The notes: generated by a model not told the origin, from the letters alone. A stretch of 64,000 nt of DNA from Gammaproteobacteria bacterium UBA5109 (GCA_002414385.1 DHZH01000001.1:310431-374430), one strand, 5' to 3'. Counted from the stretch's first letter, positions 1-8,127 are shown. Program-made: numbers and translations.

Positions 1-202
1 GTTCGTAGATACGTCCGGCTTCTTCGGTCGGGGTCAGGCGACGGGTTGAGCGCATGAACAGTGAAGCACCGAAATGTTCTTCCAGCCAGGCGATACGCTT
101 GCTGACAGTGGGCTGCGTGGTTCCCTGTCTTCTGGCAGCTGCCGAAAAACTGCCGCTTTCATAGACATGCGCAAAAGTTTCCAGGCAATCAAGGCGATCC
201 AT
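1..202 (-). CDS. LysR-family transcriptional regulator, N-terminal part (cut by window edge)
   Basis: The first 67 codons of a LysR-type DNA-binding regulator, read on the minus strand from an ATG at 202. The translated start, MDRLDCLETFAHVYESGSFS followed by an AAARRQGTTQPTVSKRI helix-turn-helix, is the standard LysR N-terminal winged helix; the effector-binding domain lies beyond the window. The gene is divergent from the styA-like gene starting at 315, with about 110 bp between them. LysR regulators usually control the divergent gene, so it probably regulates the monooxygenase pair. The family is secure; the target and effector are inferred. Confidence 0.9.
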   Translation of the reverse strand, partial: MDRLDCLETFAHVYESGSFSAAARRQGTTQPTVSKRIAWLEEHFGASLFMRSTRRLTPTEEAGRIYE

Positions 203-212
203 ATTAATTCCT

Positions 213-231
213 GATAAGAATAAATGTTATC
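213..231. promoter_or_regulatory. Candidate LysR operator between the regulator and styA-like gene
   Basis: Perfect 5-bp inverted repeat GATAA-N9-TTATC in the intergenic region of the divergent LysR/styA-like pair. Its place just upstream of the LysR start and its dyad symmetry fit a LysR-type autoregulatory site. The assignment rests on position and symmetry only. Confidence 0.3.
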
Positions 232-314
232 CGCTTTATGCTATTAACAATTAGATGCAGATACAATAATCTGGGCATGAAAAATTTGAGAGTGACAGCA
301 GGGAGTAACAGTAA

Positions 315-1544
315 ATGCATAATATCGGGATCGTTGGCGCCGGCACTGCCGGTCTGCATCTGGCCTTATACCTGCAGCAACACGGCATTGATGCGACCAT
401 CATTACAGACCGGGAGCCGGATGAATACCGTTCTTCCCGCTTGCTGAATACCGTGGCGCATCACAATTGTACGCTGGAGCGTGAAGAGCAGCTGGGCGTC
501 AATCACTGGCAGGATAAAGAATATCACTATCACTACCATGATCACTGGCTGAATATTCCCGAGCCATTACATTTCCCTGGAACTTTTGCTAAACCTTCGC
601 GCGCTGTTGATTACCGGATATATCTGCCGACACTGATGAATGATTTCATGGATCGCGGAGGCGTCATTGAATATCAAAAAATTGCTGAAGATGATATTCA
701 GCCCTTGATAGACCGTTTCGACCTGCTGGTGGTTGCAGTTGGCAAAGGCCCCCTGGGTGCCATGTTTGAACATAATGCCCAGGAGTCGCCTTTCGAGCAG
801 CCCCAACGACGACTATGTGTGGGGCTATACTCCGGGGTCTCACACCCTGAGCCGAAAAATGTGACGCTTTCGCTGTCTCCCGGTGTTGGTGAACTACTCA
901 CCATTCCAACACTGACCTTCGACGGTATGCAAACGGCGCTTCTGTTTGAGAATGTTCCCGGCGGGGACTTGGAAAACACGGTTACGACCCGCTATGACGA
1001 TGACCCGGCAGCCTTCAGGCAAACCATTCTCGATGCCCTGGAACAATATCATCCCGGTGTCTATGAGCGGGTTGATACTGCCAAATTCGATTTGTGCCAA
1101 GCCCTGGATGTCTTGCAGGGTGGTGTGGTGCCAACCGTGCGCAAGACCTCGGTTGCCTTTGATAACGGCAAGTTTGCCCTGGCGCTGGGTGATGTCCATG
1201 TCACCGTTGATCCCGTAAACGGGCAGGGCGCCAATATCGCATCGTATTCTGCCTTCAAGCTGGGCGAGGAAATCGTCAGGGCGCCGGTACTTGATCAGCG
1301 CTTCATCGAGCAGGTTGATATGGCCCGCAATGACCGCTGTCTTGCTGCCGCCCGCTGGACCAACCTGATGATGCAGCCGCCTTCGGAGGAATTCCAGATG
1401 CTGCTCGGGGCGATGAGCCAGAATTCAGCTCTGTGTGATGAGTTTACCGAAAATTTCAACTGGCCGGAGCGGCAATGGGACAATCTGTGCTCGCCGGCGC
1501 GAATCCGCAGCTGGATTGCCCGTTATCAAGAGGCTGCGAGTTGA
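315..1544 (+). CDS. styA: Styrene monooxygenase-like FAD-dependent oxygenase (StyA type)
   Basis: A 409-residue single-component flavoprotein oxygenase of the StyA/indole monooxygenase group. It uses FADH2 supplied by a separate reductase to epoxidise styrene-like alkenes or indole. The N-terminus carries the Rossmann motif GAGTAG (residues 8-13), then the StyA-like stretches YRSSRLLNTVAHH, PSRAVDYRIY and, late in the protein, VDPVNGQGANIASY, where the group binds the isoalloxazine. The length matches StyA (about 415 aa). It is followed at once by its flavin reductase, and a LysR gene lies divergently upstream. The substrate is not proven: indole or another aryl alkene is possible. No styrene-oxide isomerase (StyC) or phenylacetaldehyde dehydrogenase (StyD) lies next to it. 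Confidence 0.85.
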   Translation: MHNIGIVGAGTAGLHLALYLQQHGIDATIITDREPDEYRSSRLLNTVAHHNCTLEREEQLGVNHWQDKEYHYHYHDHWLNIPEPLHFPGTFAKPSRAVDYRIYLPTLMNDFMDRGGVIEYQKIAEDDIQPLIDRFDLLVVAVGKGPLGAMFEHNAQESPFEQPQRRLCVGLYSGVSHPEPKNVTLSLSPGVGELLTIPTLTFDGMQTALLFENVPGGDLENTVTTRYDDDPAAFRQTILDALEQYHPGVYERVDTAKFDLCQALDVLQGGVVPTVRKTSVAFDNGKFALALGDVHVTVDPVNGQGANIASYSAFKLGEEIVRAPVLDQRFIEQVDMARNDRCLAAARWTNLMMQPPSEEFQMLLGAMSQNSALCDEFTENFNWPERQWDNLCSPARIRSWIARYQEAAS

Positions 1545-1570
1545 TGATGAACATCAAGGAGAAAGTGGAC

Positions 1571-2050
1571 ATGCCAGAACTGAATCCTGCCGAATTTCGT
1601 CATGCTGCCTCGCGTTTCACCACTGGCGTAACAGTGATCACTTCGCTGGCACGCAATAAGGAAATCATTGGAATGACTGCAAACAGTTTTATGACAGTCA
1701 GCCTGTCGCCGCCGACTGTTCTGGTTTCAGTAATGAACGGACGCACCCTGAATGCCATTGAGCATTCCGGAAAGTTCGCCATCAATGTATTACCGGCAGC
1801 AGCAAAAGATATTTCAAATCATTTCGCCGGTCGTCCAGTTCCCGGGCTGACACCCGATTTTGCGAAATCCCGCGGTATGCCCAAACTTAAAGAGGCAATT
1901 GCCTACTTCGATTGCCGGATTGAGAAATTTATTCAAGTAGCCGACCACACCCTGCTGGTCGCAAAGGTAAATGACTGCTGCTACAAGGATGTAGAAGACC
2001 CGCTTATTTTCTTTTCCAGCCAGTACCACAGCCTGAACGCAGAAATATGA
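1571..2050 (+). CDS. styB: Flavin reductase of the StyB/HpaC family
   Basis: A 159-residue NAD(P)H:flavin oxidoreductase that would supply reduced FAD to the preceding oxygenase. The flavin-reductase-like fold is shown by GMTANSF (residues 34-40), SLSPPTVLVSV (44-54) and the C-terminal LIFFSSQYH. I prefer the ATG at 1571 because AAGGAG lies at 1556-1561, about 9 nt upstream. An in-frame ATG at 1544 overlaps the styA stop (ATGATGA) and is the alternative; a still longer frame from 1475 would overlap styA without reason. The tight linkage argues for a two-component monooxygenase operon. Confidence 0.85.
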   Translation: MPELNPAEFRHAASRFTTGVTVITSLARNKEIIGMTANSFMTVSLSPPTVLVSVMNGRTLNAIEHSGKFAINVLPAAAKDISNHFAGRPVPGLTPDFAKSRGMPKLKEAIAYFDCRIEKFIQVADHTLLVAKVNDCCYKDVEDPLIFFSSQYHSLNAEI

Positions 2051-2321
2051 CGAAGCTGTTTGACAGGGTTTAATAATCCAGGCTGCCTGTTTCCTTTTGA
2101 AGAATTGTTTCACAAGTTCCCGCTTTTTATTATTTTCAATTTCCTTTTCTATATTGCAGCCAGATATAAGCTGAATTACTCTGGTTTTGCTTCGTTATCC
2201 TAAAATGTCAGGATATGTGCAATGCGTATCAGATTCACTACAATGGATAAATAACACTAACAAAATGGACCTGGCAGTAGAGACAGTCCGATGCTTAAAA
2301 CAATAATAAGGAGCATTGAAG
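2051..2321. other. Intergenic region before the flavin monooxygenase
   Basis: About 270 bp without a credible gene. There is no convincing intrinsic terminator after styB; the short CAGG/CCTG match near 2080 is too weak. The segment is AT-rich and may hold the promoter of the downstream monooxygenase. The ribosome-binding site at its end (AATAAGGAG, 2305-2313) fits a TTG start at 2322. Confidence 0.5.
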
Positions 2322-4133
2322 TTGAGTAATCAAAATACAGAAATAATAAATGCCGTTTTGCATGCAGTTAACGCTGCACTGGAAAAGAAAGATGTGAACG
2401 CATTAGTAGACTGTTTTCACGAAGTGGGCTACTGGCGTGATTTGCTGGCTTTTACCTGGAATATAAAAACCCTTGAAGATAAAGCCCAGATCAGCGAAAT
2501 GTTACAGAGTCAGTTGCAACACATTACGGCAGGTTCATTCAGGCTTGATCCAAATGATGAGGCTAATGAAGAAAATGGCTTGAGTGCCGGCTGGATTGTC
2601 TTTGATACCGACGTTGCAGAAGGTTACGGGCATATCCGTGTACTTGACGGAAAAATATTTTCGCTGCTGACCGCCATAAAAGATTTAAAAGGGCATGAAG
2701 AAAGAGTCGGGATGAACCGGGTTCTGGGTACGGAACACAGTGCCGGAAAGGACAGACTTAACTGGAAGGATTCCCTTGAGCTGGAAAGGCGGGAGCTGGG
2801 TTACTCGAAACAACCCTATGCTCTGATTATTGGCGGAGGCCAGAATGGGATCGTACTGGGCGCACGGCTGCGCATGCTCGGCGTGCCAGCCATCATCATT
2901 GAAAAAAACAGGCAACCCGGAGATAACTGGCGTAAACGCTACAAGTCACTTTATCTGCATGACCCGGTCTGGTTTGACCATTTACCCTACATGCCTTTTC
3001 CGGATAGCTGGCCGGTTTTCACGCCCAAGGACAAAATGGGTGACTGGCTGGAAGTGTATACCAGGGTGATGGAACTGAATTACTGGACAAATTCATCCTG
3101 TAAAAAAGCTGTTTACGATGAAAAAAGCAAAACCTGGTCAGTGAGCATTGTCCGGGATGGAGAAGAAATCACCCTTCAGGCTACCCAGCTCATTATTGCT
3201 ACCGGCAGGTCCGGCAAGGTCAATATGCCGAGCTTTAAAGGCATGGAAAAATTCAAGGGTGAACAACATCATTCATCGGCACATCCGGGGCCGGATGCCT
3301 ACAAGGGCAAAAAAGCCGTGGTCATCGGCTCCAATAATTCAGCCCATGATATTGCGGCAGCGCTGTGGGAAAACGCTGTTGATGTCACCATGGTCCAGCG
3401 TTCCAGTACCCATGTTGTGCGTTCTGAGCCGTTGATGGAGCTTGCCCTGAATGAGTTGTATTCGGAACAGGCTGTGGCAGGGGGAATCACTACCGAGAAG
3501 GCCGACATGATAATGGCATCCCTTTCTGCGAACCTGCTAACTGAAGGACAAAAACAGATTTATACCGAAATTCAGAAACGCGATGCCGAATTTTATGAGC
3601 GGTTGCGTAAAGCAGGGTTCAAATTGGATTTTGGTGAAGATGGCAGTGGCGCCTTTGTCATGTACCTGCGACGGGGGTCAGGCTACTACATTGATGTCGG
3701 TGCCAGCGAACTGGTAGCCGATGGCAAAATCAAATTAAAGACAATTACGGGTGTAAAAGAAATTACCGAGGATTCGGTGATCTTCGACGATGATTCCGAA
3801 TTGAAAGCTGATCTGATCGTTTATGCCACCGGCTATGGCAACATGATTGGCTGGATAGAGGAGCTGATCAGCAGGGAAGTTGCCGAAAAGGTTGGTATAT
3901 GTGGCGGGCTGGGTTCGGATACGACAAATGATCCGGGTCCCTGGGAAGGGGAATCACGCAATCTGTGGAAACCGACGCAACAGCCTAATCTCTGGTTCCA
4001 GGCTGGAAACCTGTATCAGGCACGTTTTTATTCCCGCCAGCTGGCCTTACAGATCAAGGCGCGTATGGAAGGCATACAGACGCCTGTTTATGGCATCCCG
4101 GAGGCTGTAAACCCGAACCCGGTGTCAGAGTAA
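2322..4133 (+). CDS. NTF2-like domain fused to a flavin-containing monooxygenase
   Basis: A flavin monooxygenase of about 603 residues. The first 140 or so residues look like a SnoaL/NTF2-like cone domain; the rest is an FMO/Baeyer-Villiger-type enzyme. The FAD motif GGGQNG lies near residue 170, the NADPH motif GSNNSAHDIAAAL follows around 340, and an ATGY motif sits near the C-terminus. The usual FMO fingerprint FxGxxxHxxx(W/Y/P) reads FKGEQHHSSAH, so its last position is His. I chose the TTG at 2322 because AAGGAG is 8 nt upstream; a TTG at 2316 is too close. The gene ends within a palindromic repeat, so its last residues (PVSE) are encoded by that repeat. The substrate is unknown; the downstream position of styAB suggests ketone or aromatic metabolism. 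Confidence 0.8.
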   Translation: MSNQNTEIINAVLHAVNAALEKKDVNALVDCFHEVGYWRDLLAFTWNIKTLEDKAQISEMLQSQLQHITAGSFRLDPNDEANEENGLSAGWIVFDTDVAEGYGHIRVLDGKIFSLLTAIKDLKGHEERVGMNRVLGTEHSAGKDRLNWKDSLELERRELGYSKQPYALIIGGGQNGIVLGARLRMLGVPAIIIEKNRQPGDNWRKRYKSLYLHDPVWFDHLPYMPFPDSWPVFTPKDKMGDWLEVYTRVMELNYWTNSSCKKAVYDEKSKTWSVSIVRDGEEITLQATQLIIATGRSGKVNMPSFKGMEKFKGEQHHSSAHPGPDAYKGKKAVVIGSNNSAHDIAAALWENAVDVTMVQRSSTHVVRSEPLMELALNELYSEQAVAGGITTEKADMIMASLSANLLTEGQKQIYTEIQKRDAEFYERLRKAGFKLDFGEDGSGAFVMYLRRGSGYYIDVGASELVADGKIKLKTITGVKEITEDSVIFDDDSELKADLIVYATGYGNMIGWIEELISREVAEKVGICGGLGSDTTNDPGPWEGESRNLWKPTQQPNLWFQAGNLYQARFYSRQLALQIKARMEGIQTPVYGIPEAVNPNPVSE

Positions 4134-4155
4134 AATGTGGATTTACTCTGACACC
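4121..4155. repeat. REP-like palindrome, family A, copy 1
   Basis: Perfect 14-bp inverted repeat: GGTGTCAGAGTAAA, a 7-nt spacer, TTTACTCTGACACC. It contains the stop codon of the flavin monooxygenase gene (the TAA in GAGTAA). The same core CAGAGTAAA-N7-TTTACTCTG recurs at 15962-15992 and, with one mismatch and in the opposite orientation, at 12401-12437. The pattern fits repetitive extragenic palindromes mobilised in trans by Y1 (TnpA-REP) transposases; none is encoded here. Confidence 0.75.
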
Positions 4156-4162
4156 AAACAGG

Positions 4163-4747
4163 TCAGGCAAAATCCTCGCTCAAGGAAGCGGCTGTTTCGG
4201 CACTGAGCCTGAGGCCTTCTACCCGCATATGTTCATGGTCACATCCGGCCAGAACTGCTTGCTTCTCTTTAAAAGCGGCAACCATCTCGTCGGTGAATTC
4301 AAAACGCACAAAATGCACGCTGGACGTTTTTTCATCATTTTCACGATCGAGATCTTCATCGGCGATGGCATATACCTTGTCGAAGCCTTCAACCTGTAAC
4401 CAGACTTTATCTTCCACTCCGATCAGTTTGGCCAGTTCAGCTTTGCGGAGCTCGGCATCTTCATATTCCAGCATGAAAGTAGCTTTGAGGTTTTTGCCGT
4501 CAGGAATCAGGGGATTATAGGCATCCAGTTCATCCTGAATACCTTCTGCTTCAAAAACTTTTTCAATGCGCAGCATTTCCTGAATCTGGTAGCGGATAGT
4601 CATTTCATCCTCAAAATACAGCCGCGCATTCTTGGTCAGGCTGAGCTGCCGCGGCCTTTTATGGGCGATGACTTTGGCTTTGAATTCCTGGCGTCGTCCG
4701 GAATACTCTTCCAGAGACAGCAGGTCATTTTTTGTTAACGTGGTCAT
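4163..4747 (-). CDS. DUF3501 family protein
   Basis: A 194-residue soluble, charged protein of the DUF3501 family. Members are usually encoded directly after an Fe-S oxidoreductase and a rubrerythrin, as here. The start MTTLTKNDLLSLEEY at 4747 is preceded by AGGA; a longer frame back to 4900 would run deep into the upstream gene and is not credible. No catalytic motif is visible. The operon context (rubrerythrin, Fe-S protein, this gene, with oxyR divergent) suggests a role in peroxide or iron-sulfur stress. Its biochemical role is unknown. Confidence 0.85.
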   Translation of the reverse strand: MTTLTKNDLLSLEEYSGRRQEFKAKVIAHKRPRQLSLTKNARLYFEDEMTIRYQIQEMLRIEKVFEAEGIQDELDAYNPLIPDGKNLKATFMLEYEDAELRKAELAKLIGVEDKVWLQVEGFDKVYAIADEDLDRENDEKTSSVHFVRFEFTDEMVAAFKEKQAVLAGCDHEHMRVEGLRLSAETAASLSEDFA

Positions 4748-4772
4748 GGTGGTTCCTGTTAAATCAGATAGA

Positions 4773-6110
4773 TTAAATGTCGTAGGCCAGCCGCAGGAGT
4801 GTAATAGGGTGCTCAGGCTTGCTGACTTTTTCAGACAGATTGGCGATATGACTGGCAGCCATCGGACAGTCGGAAATAAAATGGTCACGATCCTGGGCAT
4901 CCACTTTTCTTACTACCGGTCGGGCAATTTTTACGGCGTGATCGTGGGATTCTACTTTCACTGCATAAGTGCCGTCATGGCCAGAACAGCGTTCTTCAGC
5001 TGTAATTGTTGTACCTGGCACCAGATTCAGAATATCCCGGGCCTTGATGCCGATGTTCTGCACACGAAGGTGGCAGGCCACCTGATAGGAGACATCGCCA
5101 AGTTCCTTGACGAAGTTGGTATCCAGTTCTCCTCCTTTATGCCGCAGATGCAGATATTCGAAGGGGTCGAAGAATGCCTTCTTCACCTTGAGAACATCTT
5201 CATCATCGGGAAACAGTAAAGGTAGTTCCTGTTTGTACATCAGGACACAGGAGGGCACCGGTGCTATCAGGTCATAGCCTTCATCAACCAGTTTCGCCAG
5301 CACCGGAATATTGGCTTCCTTGGCCCTGGCAACAGATTCGAGATCGCCAAGCTCCAGTTTCGGCATACCGCAACACTGCTCCTTTGGCACCAGTTCAATA
5401 TGTATGTTGTTGTGCTGGAAAACCCTGTAAAAATCTTCACCCAGCTCCGGACTGTTGTAGTTTCCGTAACAGGTGGCATACAGTGCGACCTTGCCAGTGG
5501 TTCTGCCAACAGCTTTAGGCTGAATGTCGTCCTGCATATTTTTCACGCGCTTGCGTAAAGTCTTTGAATGATATTTGGGAACCGGAGCCTGATGATGCAC
5601 GCCGGCAGTTTTTTCCAGCACTTTACGAAAGGTTTTATTGCTGTTCAGGGCGTTGACCGTGACATCCACCAGCGGGATGCTGGCCATTTTGCCCACCTTG
5701 TTGGTGTCGGAAAGCATCTTGTTACGAAATGAAGTGCCTTCCTTTTTGAAATGAACTGCCTTGGCCCGCAGCATCAAATGCGGGAAGTCGACGTTCCATT
5801 CATGTGGCGGGACATAGGGGCATTTCGACATGTAGCACATGTCACACAAATAGCACTGATCAACGACTTTCATGTAATCAGCTTTGTCGACTCCATCGAC
5901 TTCCATGGTCTCGGATTCATCGACGAGGTCAAACAAAGTAGGGAAGGCATTACACAGACTCACACAGCGACGACAACCATGGCAGATGTCAAAGACGCGC
6001 TCGAGCTCCCTGTTCAGTTCGTCTTTATTCCAGAAGGAGTCGGTAAGCCATTCGACAGGATGTCGAGTTGGCGCTTCCAGACTGCCTTCTCTGGTGATTG
6101 TCTCACTCAT
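4773..6110 (-). CDS. Fe-S oxidoreductase with two 4Fe-4S sites and CCG domains (heterodisulfide reductase-like)
   Basis: A 445-residue cytosolic redox protein. Two ferredoxin-type clusters are bound by C43-C46-C49-C53 (CHGCRRCVSLC) and C86-C89-C92-C97 (CYLCDMCYMSKC). The C-terminal half has CCG-type cysteine motifs, with CYGNYN/CCGMP first and CHLRVQN/CSGHDG second, as in the HdrB/GlpC family. It lies between rubrerythrin (77 bp upstream) and the DUF3501 gene (25 bp downstream). The likely job is electron delivery to rubrerythrin for peroxide reduction, which is inferred from conserved linkage. It has no membrane segment, so it differs from GlpC-type quinone-linked subunits in that respect. 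Confidence 0.85.
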   Translation of the reverse strand: MSETITREGSLEAPTRHPVEWLTDSFWNKDELNRELERVFDICHGCRRCVSLCNAFPTLFDLVDESETMEVDGVDKADYMKVVDQCYLCDMCYMSKCPYVPPHEWNVDFPHLMLRAKAVHFKKEGTSFRNKMLSDTNKVGKMASIPLVDVTVNALNSNKTFRKVLEKTAGVHHQAPVPKYHSKTLRKRVKNMQDDIQPKAVGRTTGKVALYATCYGNYNSPELGEDFYRVFQHNNIHIELVPKEQCCGMPKLELGDLESVARAKEANIPVLAKLVDEGYDLIAPVPSCVLMYKQELPLLFPDDEDVLKVKKAFFDPFEYLHLRHKGGELDTNFVKELGDVSYQVACHLRVQNIGIKARDILNLVPGTTITAEERCSGHDGTYAVKVESHDHAVKIARPVVRKVDAQDRDHFISDCPMAASHIANLSEKVSKPEHPITLLRLAYDI

Positions 6111-6187
6111 GCTGCTTCCCCATTGAAAAGATTTGAATTGCCACTGAGAGCCTGGTCAGGCTCCCAGTTGAAGCAATTCGGGCCAGA

Positions 6188-6607
6188 TTAAGCGTCCAGT
6201 CCGTCCAGGGCTTTCTGGAAGCGGTTGGCATGACTTCGTTCTGCTTTCGCCAGTGTTTCAAACCAGTCAGCGATTTCATCATGACCTTCGTCACGAGCAG
6301 TTTTTGCCATACCCGGGTACATGTCAGTGTACTCATGGGTCTCACCGGCAATCGCCGCTTCAAGATTCAGTGAAGTTCCACCAATTGGCAGGCCAGTCGC
6401 CGGATCACCGACTTCTTCGAGGTATTCCAGATGGCCATGAGCGTGGCCTGTTTCACCTTCTGCGGTGGAACGGAATACAGCAGCAACATCGTTGTAGCCT
6501 TCTACATCCGCTTTTGAGGCGAAGTAAAGATAACGACGGTTAGCCTGGGATTCTCCGGCAAATGCTTCTTTCAGGTTTTCTTCGGTTTTGCTTCCTTTTA
6601 GTGACAT
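6188..6607 (-). CDS. Rubrerythrin, short form without rubredoxin domain
   Basis: A 139-residue four-helix di-iron protein that reduces hydrogen peroxide. Helix motifs supplying carboxylate and His ligands are visible: EAFAGESQANRRY near the start, EGETGHAHGH in the middle, and AGETHEY and AKAERSHANRF later. The C-terminal rubredoxin Cys4 domain of classical rubrerythrins is absent, so electrons must come from a partner, plausibly the Fe-S protein encoded just downstream. It is the first gene of the operon and faces oxyR across a 123-bp region holding a clear palindrome. Regulation by OxyR is inferred from that arrangement. Confidence 0.9.
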   Translation of the reverse strand: MSLKGSKTEENLKEAFAGESQANRRYLYFASKADVEGYNDVAAVFRSTAEGETGHAHGHLEYLEEVGDPATGLPIGGTSLNLEAAIAGETHEYTDMYPGMAKTARDEGHDEIADWFETLAKAERSHANRFQKALDGLDA

Positions 6608-6678
6608 ACTTTTACCCTCTTTGTTGTGTTTTAGCAGTTAGTGGTCAATCCCCACAACTTGCATCATTATGGGCAAAC

Positions 6679-6706
6679 AAATTATCATCTGTCCAATAGA
6701 TAATTT
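6679..6706. promoter_or_regulatory. Candidate OxyR operator in the oxyR/rubrerythrin intergenic region
   Basis: Perfect 8-bp inverted repeat AAATTATC-N12-GATAATTT between the divergent rubrerythrin and oxyR genes. Size, symmetry and place fit a LysR-type binding site shared by both promoters. It is not an exact match to the E. coli OxyR consensus of ATAG/CTAT elements. Confidence 0.5.
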
Positions 6707-6730
6707 ATTAACTGTTGATCGATTTTAACG

Positions 6731-7633
6731 ATGAGTCATCCGCCCACACTGAAACAACTGAAATACCTCTGCGCAGTGGCTGACAAACAGCATTTCAGTC
6801 ATGCTGCCGAGTCCTGTTTTGTTTCCCAGTCGACCTTGAGTGCCGGCATCAATGAGCTGGAGCAGACCCTGGGTGTTACCCTCATTGATCGCAGCAAGAA
6901 GCATGTCAGTCTGACGGCTATCGGCCGTGAGGTGACAGAAAGAGCCCGCACGGTTCTGACTGATATAGATGACCTGGTGGCCACAGCCGTCGCTGCACAT
7001 GAACCTTTTTCCACGGAAATGCGCTTGGGCGTGATTCCAACTATCGCGCCATTTTTATTACCGAAAATTCTGAAAACTTTTCGTCAGCGTTATCCAGAGT
7101 TCAAACTGTATATCCGTGAGGATCTCAGCGGTAATCTGCTGGAAGAACTGCACGCCGGCGAACTGGATATCCTGCTGCTGGCCCTGCCATATCCGGCTGA
7201 TGGTGTGACCGAACGCCATCTGTTCTATGACGAACTTTTGCTGGCCACCAACAAGGGCAGCCCGCTGGCAAAGCGCAACAAATTGATGACCAAAGACCTC
7301 AAGCACTCAGAATTGCTTTTGCTGGAAGAGGGGCATTGCCTGCGTGATCATGTACTGGATGCCTGTAAACTCAAGAATCGGGACATCAAGGTTCCCTATC
7401 AGGCCACCAGCCTCAATACGGTGATTCAGATGGTGGCCAATGATATCGGTGTCAGCATCCTGCCGAAAATGGCGGTAGACGCCAAAATTCTGCGCGGCAC
7501 CAGCGTTGAAACGCATCCCTTTGCCGATCGGGTGGTACAGCGCTCCATTGGTCTGATGTGGCGTAAACGTTCACCGCGACAGGATGAATTCGAACGGGTC
7601 GGGGAGTTGATCAATGAATGCATGGCAGCTTGA
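6731..7633 (+). CDS. oxyR: Hydrogen-peroxide sensor/regulator OxyR
   Basis: A 300-residue LysR-family regulator. An N-terminal helix-turn-helix (FSHAAESCFVSQSTLSAGI) is followed by the effector domain. Both redox cysteines are present in the motif LEEGHCLRDHVLDAC, at residues 203 and 212, with the same spacing as Cys199 and Cys208 of E. coli OxyR. This separates OxyR from other LysR proteins. The gene is divergent from the rubrerythrin operon, which it probably activates under peroxide stress. It ends just before a palindromic terminator-like repeat. The assignment is strong; the target is inferred from layout. Confidence 0.95.
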   Translation: MSHPPTLKQLKYLCAVADKQHFSHAAESCFVSQSTLSAGINELEQTLGVTLIDRSKKHVSLTAIGREVTERARTVLTDIDDLVATAVAAHEPFSTEMRLGVIPTIAPFLLPKILKTFRQRYPEFKLYIREDLSGNLLEELHAGELDILLLALPYPADGVTERHLFYDELLLATNKGSPLAKRNKLMTKDLKHSELLLLEEGHCLRDHVLDACKLKNRDIKVPYQATSLNTVIQMVANDIGVSILPKMAVDAKILRGTSVETHPFADRVVQRSIGLMWRKRSPRQDEFERVGELINECMAA

Positions 7634-7645
7634 TAAATAGAGGAC

Positions 7646-7689
7646 AAAAATAGGGGACAGACTCTGTCCAGGGTCTGCCCCCTATTTTT
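7646..7689. repeat. REP-like palindrome, family B, acting as a bidirectional terminator
   Basis: Inverted repeat AAAAATAGGGGACAGAC / GTCTGCCCCCTATTTTT (16 of 17 positions pair, 10-nt loop). A second, inner palindrome GGACAGA-C-TCTGTCC overlaps it, so two alternative foldings exist. It lies between the convergent oxyR and holC genes and ends in a T-run on both strands, so it can terminate both transcripts. The GGGGACAGAC core is typical of gammaproteobacterial REP-type repeats. Confidence 0.65.
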
Positions 7690-7701
7690 CAGTAATCAGA
7701 A

Positions 7702-8127
7702 TCAGGCTTGATGGGATTCCAGTTCTGCGCCAGCTTCTTTATAGCTTGACCAACGCTGACGTCCGCGTTGTTTTTCCTCATCAGCAGCCGTCACGATTTC
7801 AGCCACGCGGGGATACTCACTAAAAAATGATGGCACTTCCTCGCCCAGGTTGATCAGCACATCATAGCCAGGTTGATGTTGCTCGCCATGGCCAATGACA
7901 ATGGTGACATCCTCTTCGATCTCGGTATCAATCAATGCGTGTGGCAGAAAGCTGTCCGGGCGGAAGCTCCACAGGAGGTCATCCATATATTGTGCCTGCT
8001 CGGCTGTATCGGTATGGATATAGACCTTCAGGCCCTGGGCAAATACTTTTTCGCAGAGCCTGCAGGCAAAGACATAACGTTCGACCGCCTGATCCTGCTT
8101 GAGCAAATAAAAACTGACTTTACTCAT
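7702..8127 (-). CDS. holC: DNA polymerase III chi subunit
   Basis: A 141-residue protein matching the chi subunit, which links the clamp loader to single-strand-binding protein. The start MSKVSFYLL, the segment ERYVFACRLCEKVFAQGLKV and LLWSFRPDSFLPHALI (the chi WxFxxxSFxPH pattern) are characteristic. The start is the ATG at 8127, which overlaps the pepA stop by one base (TGATG), showing translational coupling. A longer frame to 8232 lies within pepA and is not used. The pepA-holC pair is a conserved gammaproteobacterial arrangement. The C-terminus is slightly extended. Confidence 0.93.
   Translation of the reverse strand: MSKVSFYLLKQDQAVERYVFACRLCEKVFAQGLKVYIHTDTAEQAQYMDDLLWSFRPDSFLPHALIDTEIEEDVTIVIGHGEQHQPGYDVLINLGEEVPSFFSEYPRVAEIVTAADEEKQRGRQRWSSYKEAGAELESHQA

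Noticed and set aside
2051..2110. Possible terminator after styB (CAGG/CCTG near 2080)
   Set aside because: The stem is only 4 bp with a very small loop, so it would not be stable.
4632..5219. Plus-strand ORF of 195 codons across the DUF3501 and Fe-S genes
   Set aside because: It crosses two genuine minus-strand genes and their junction and shows no domain signature.
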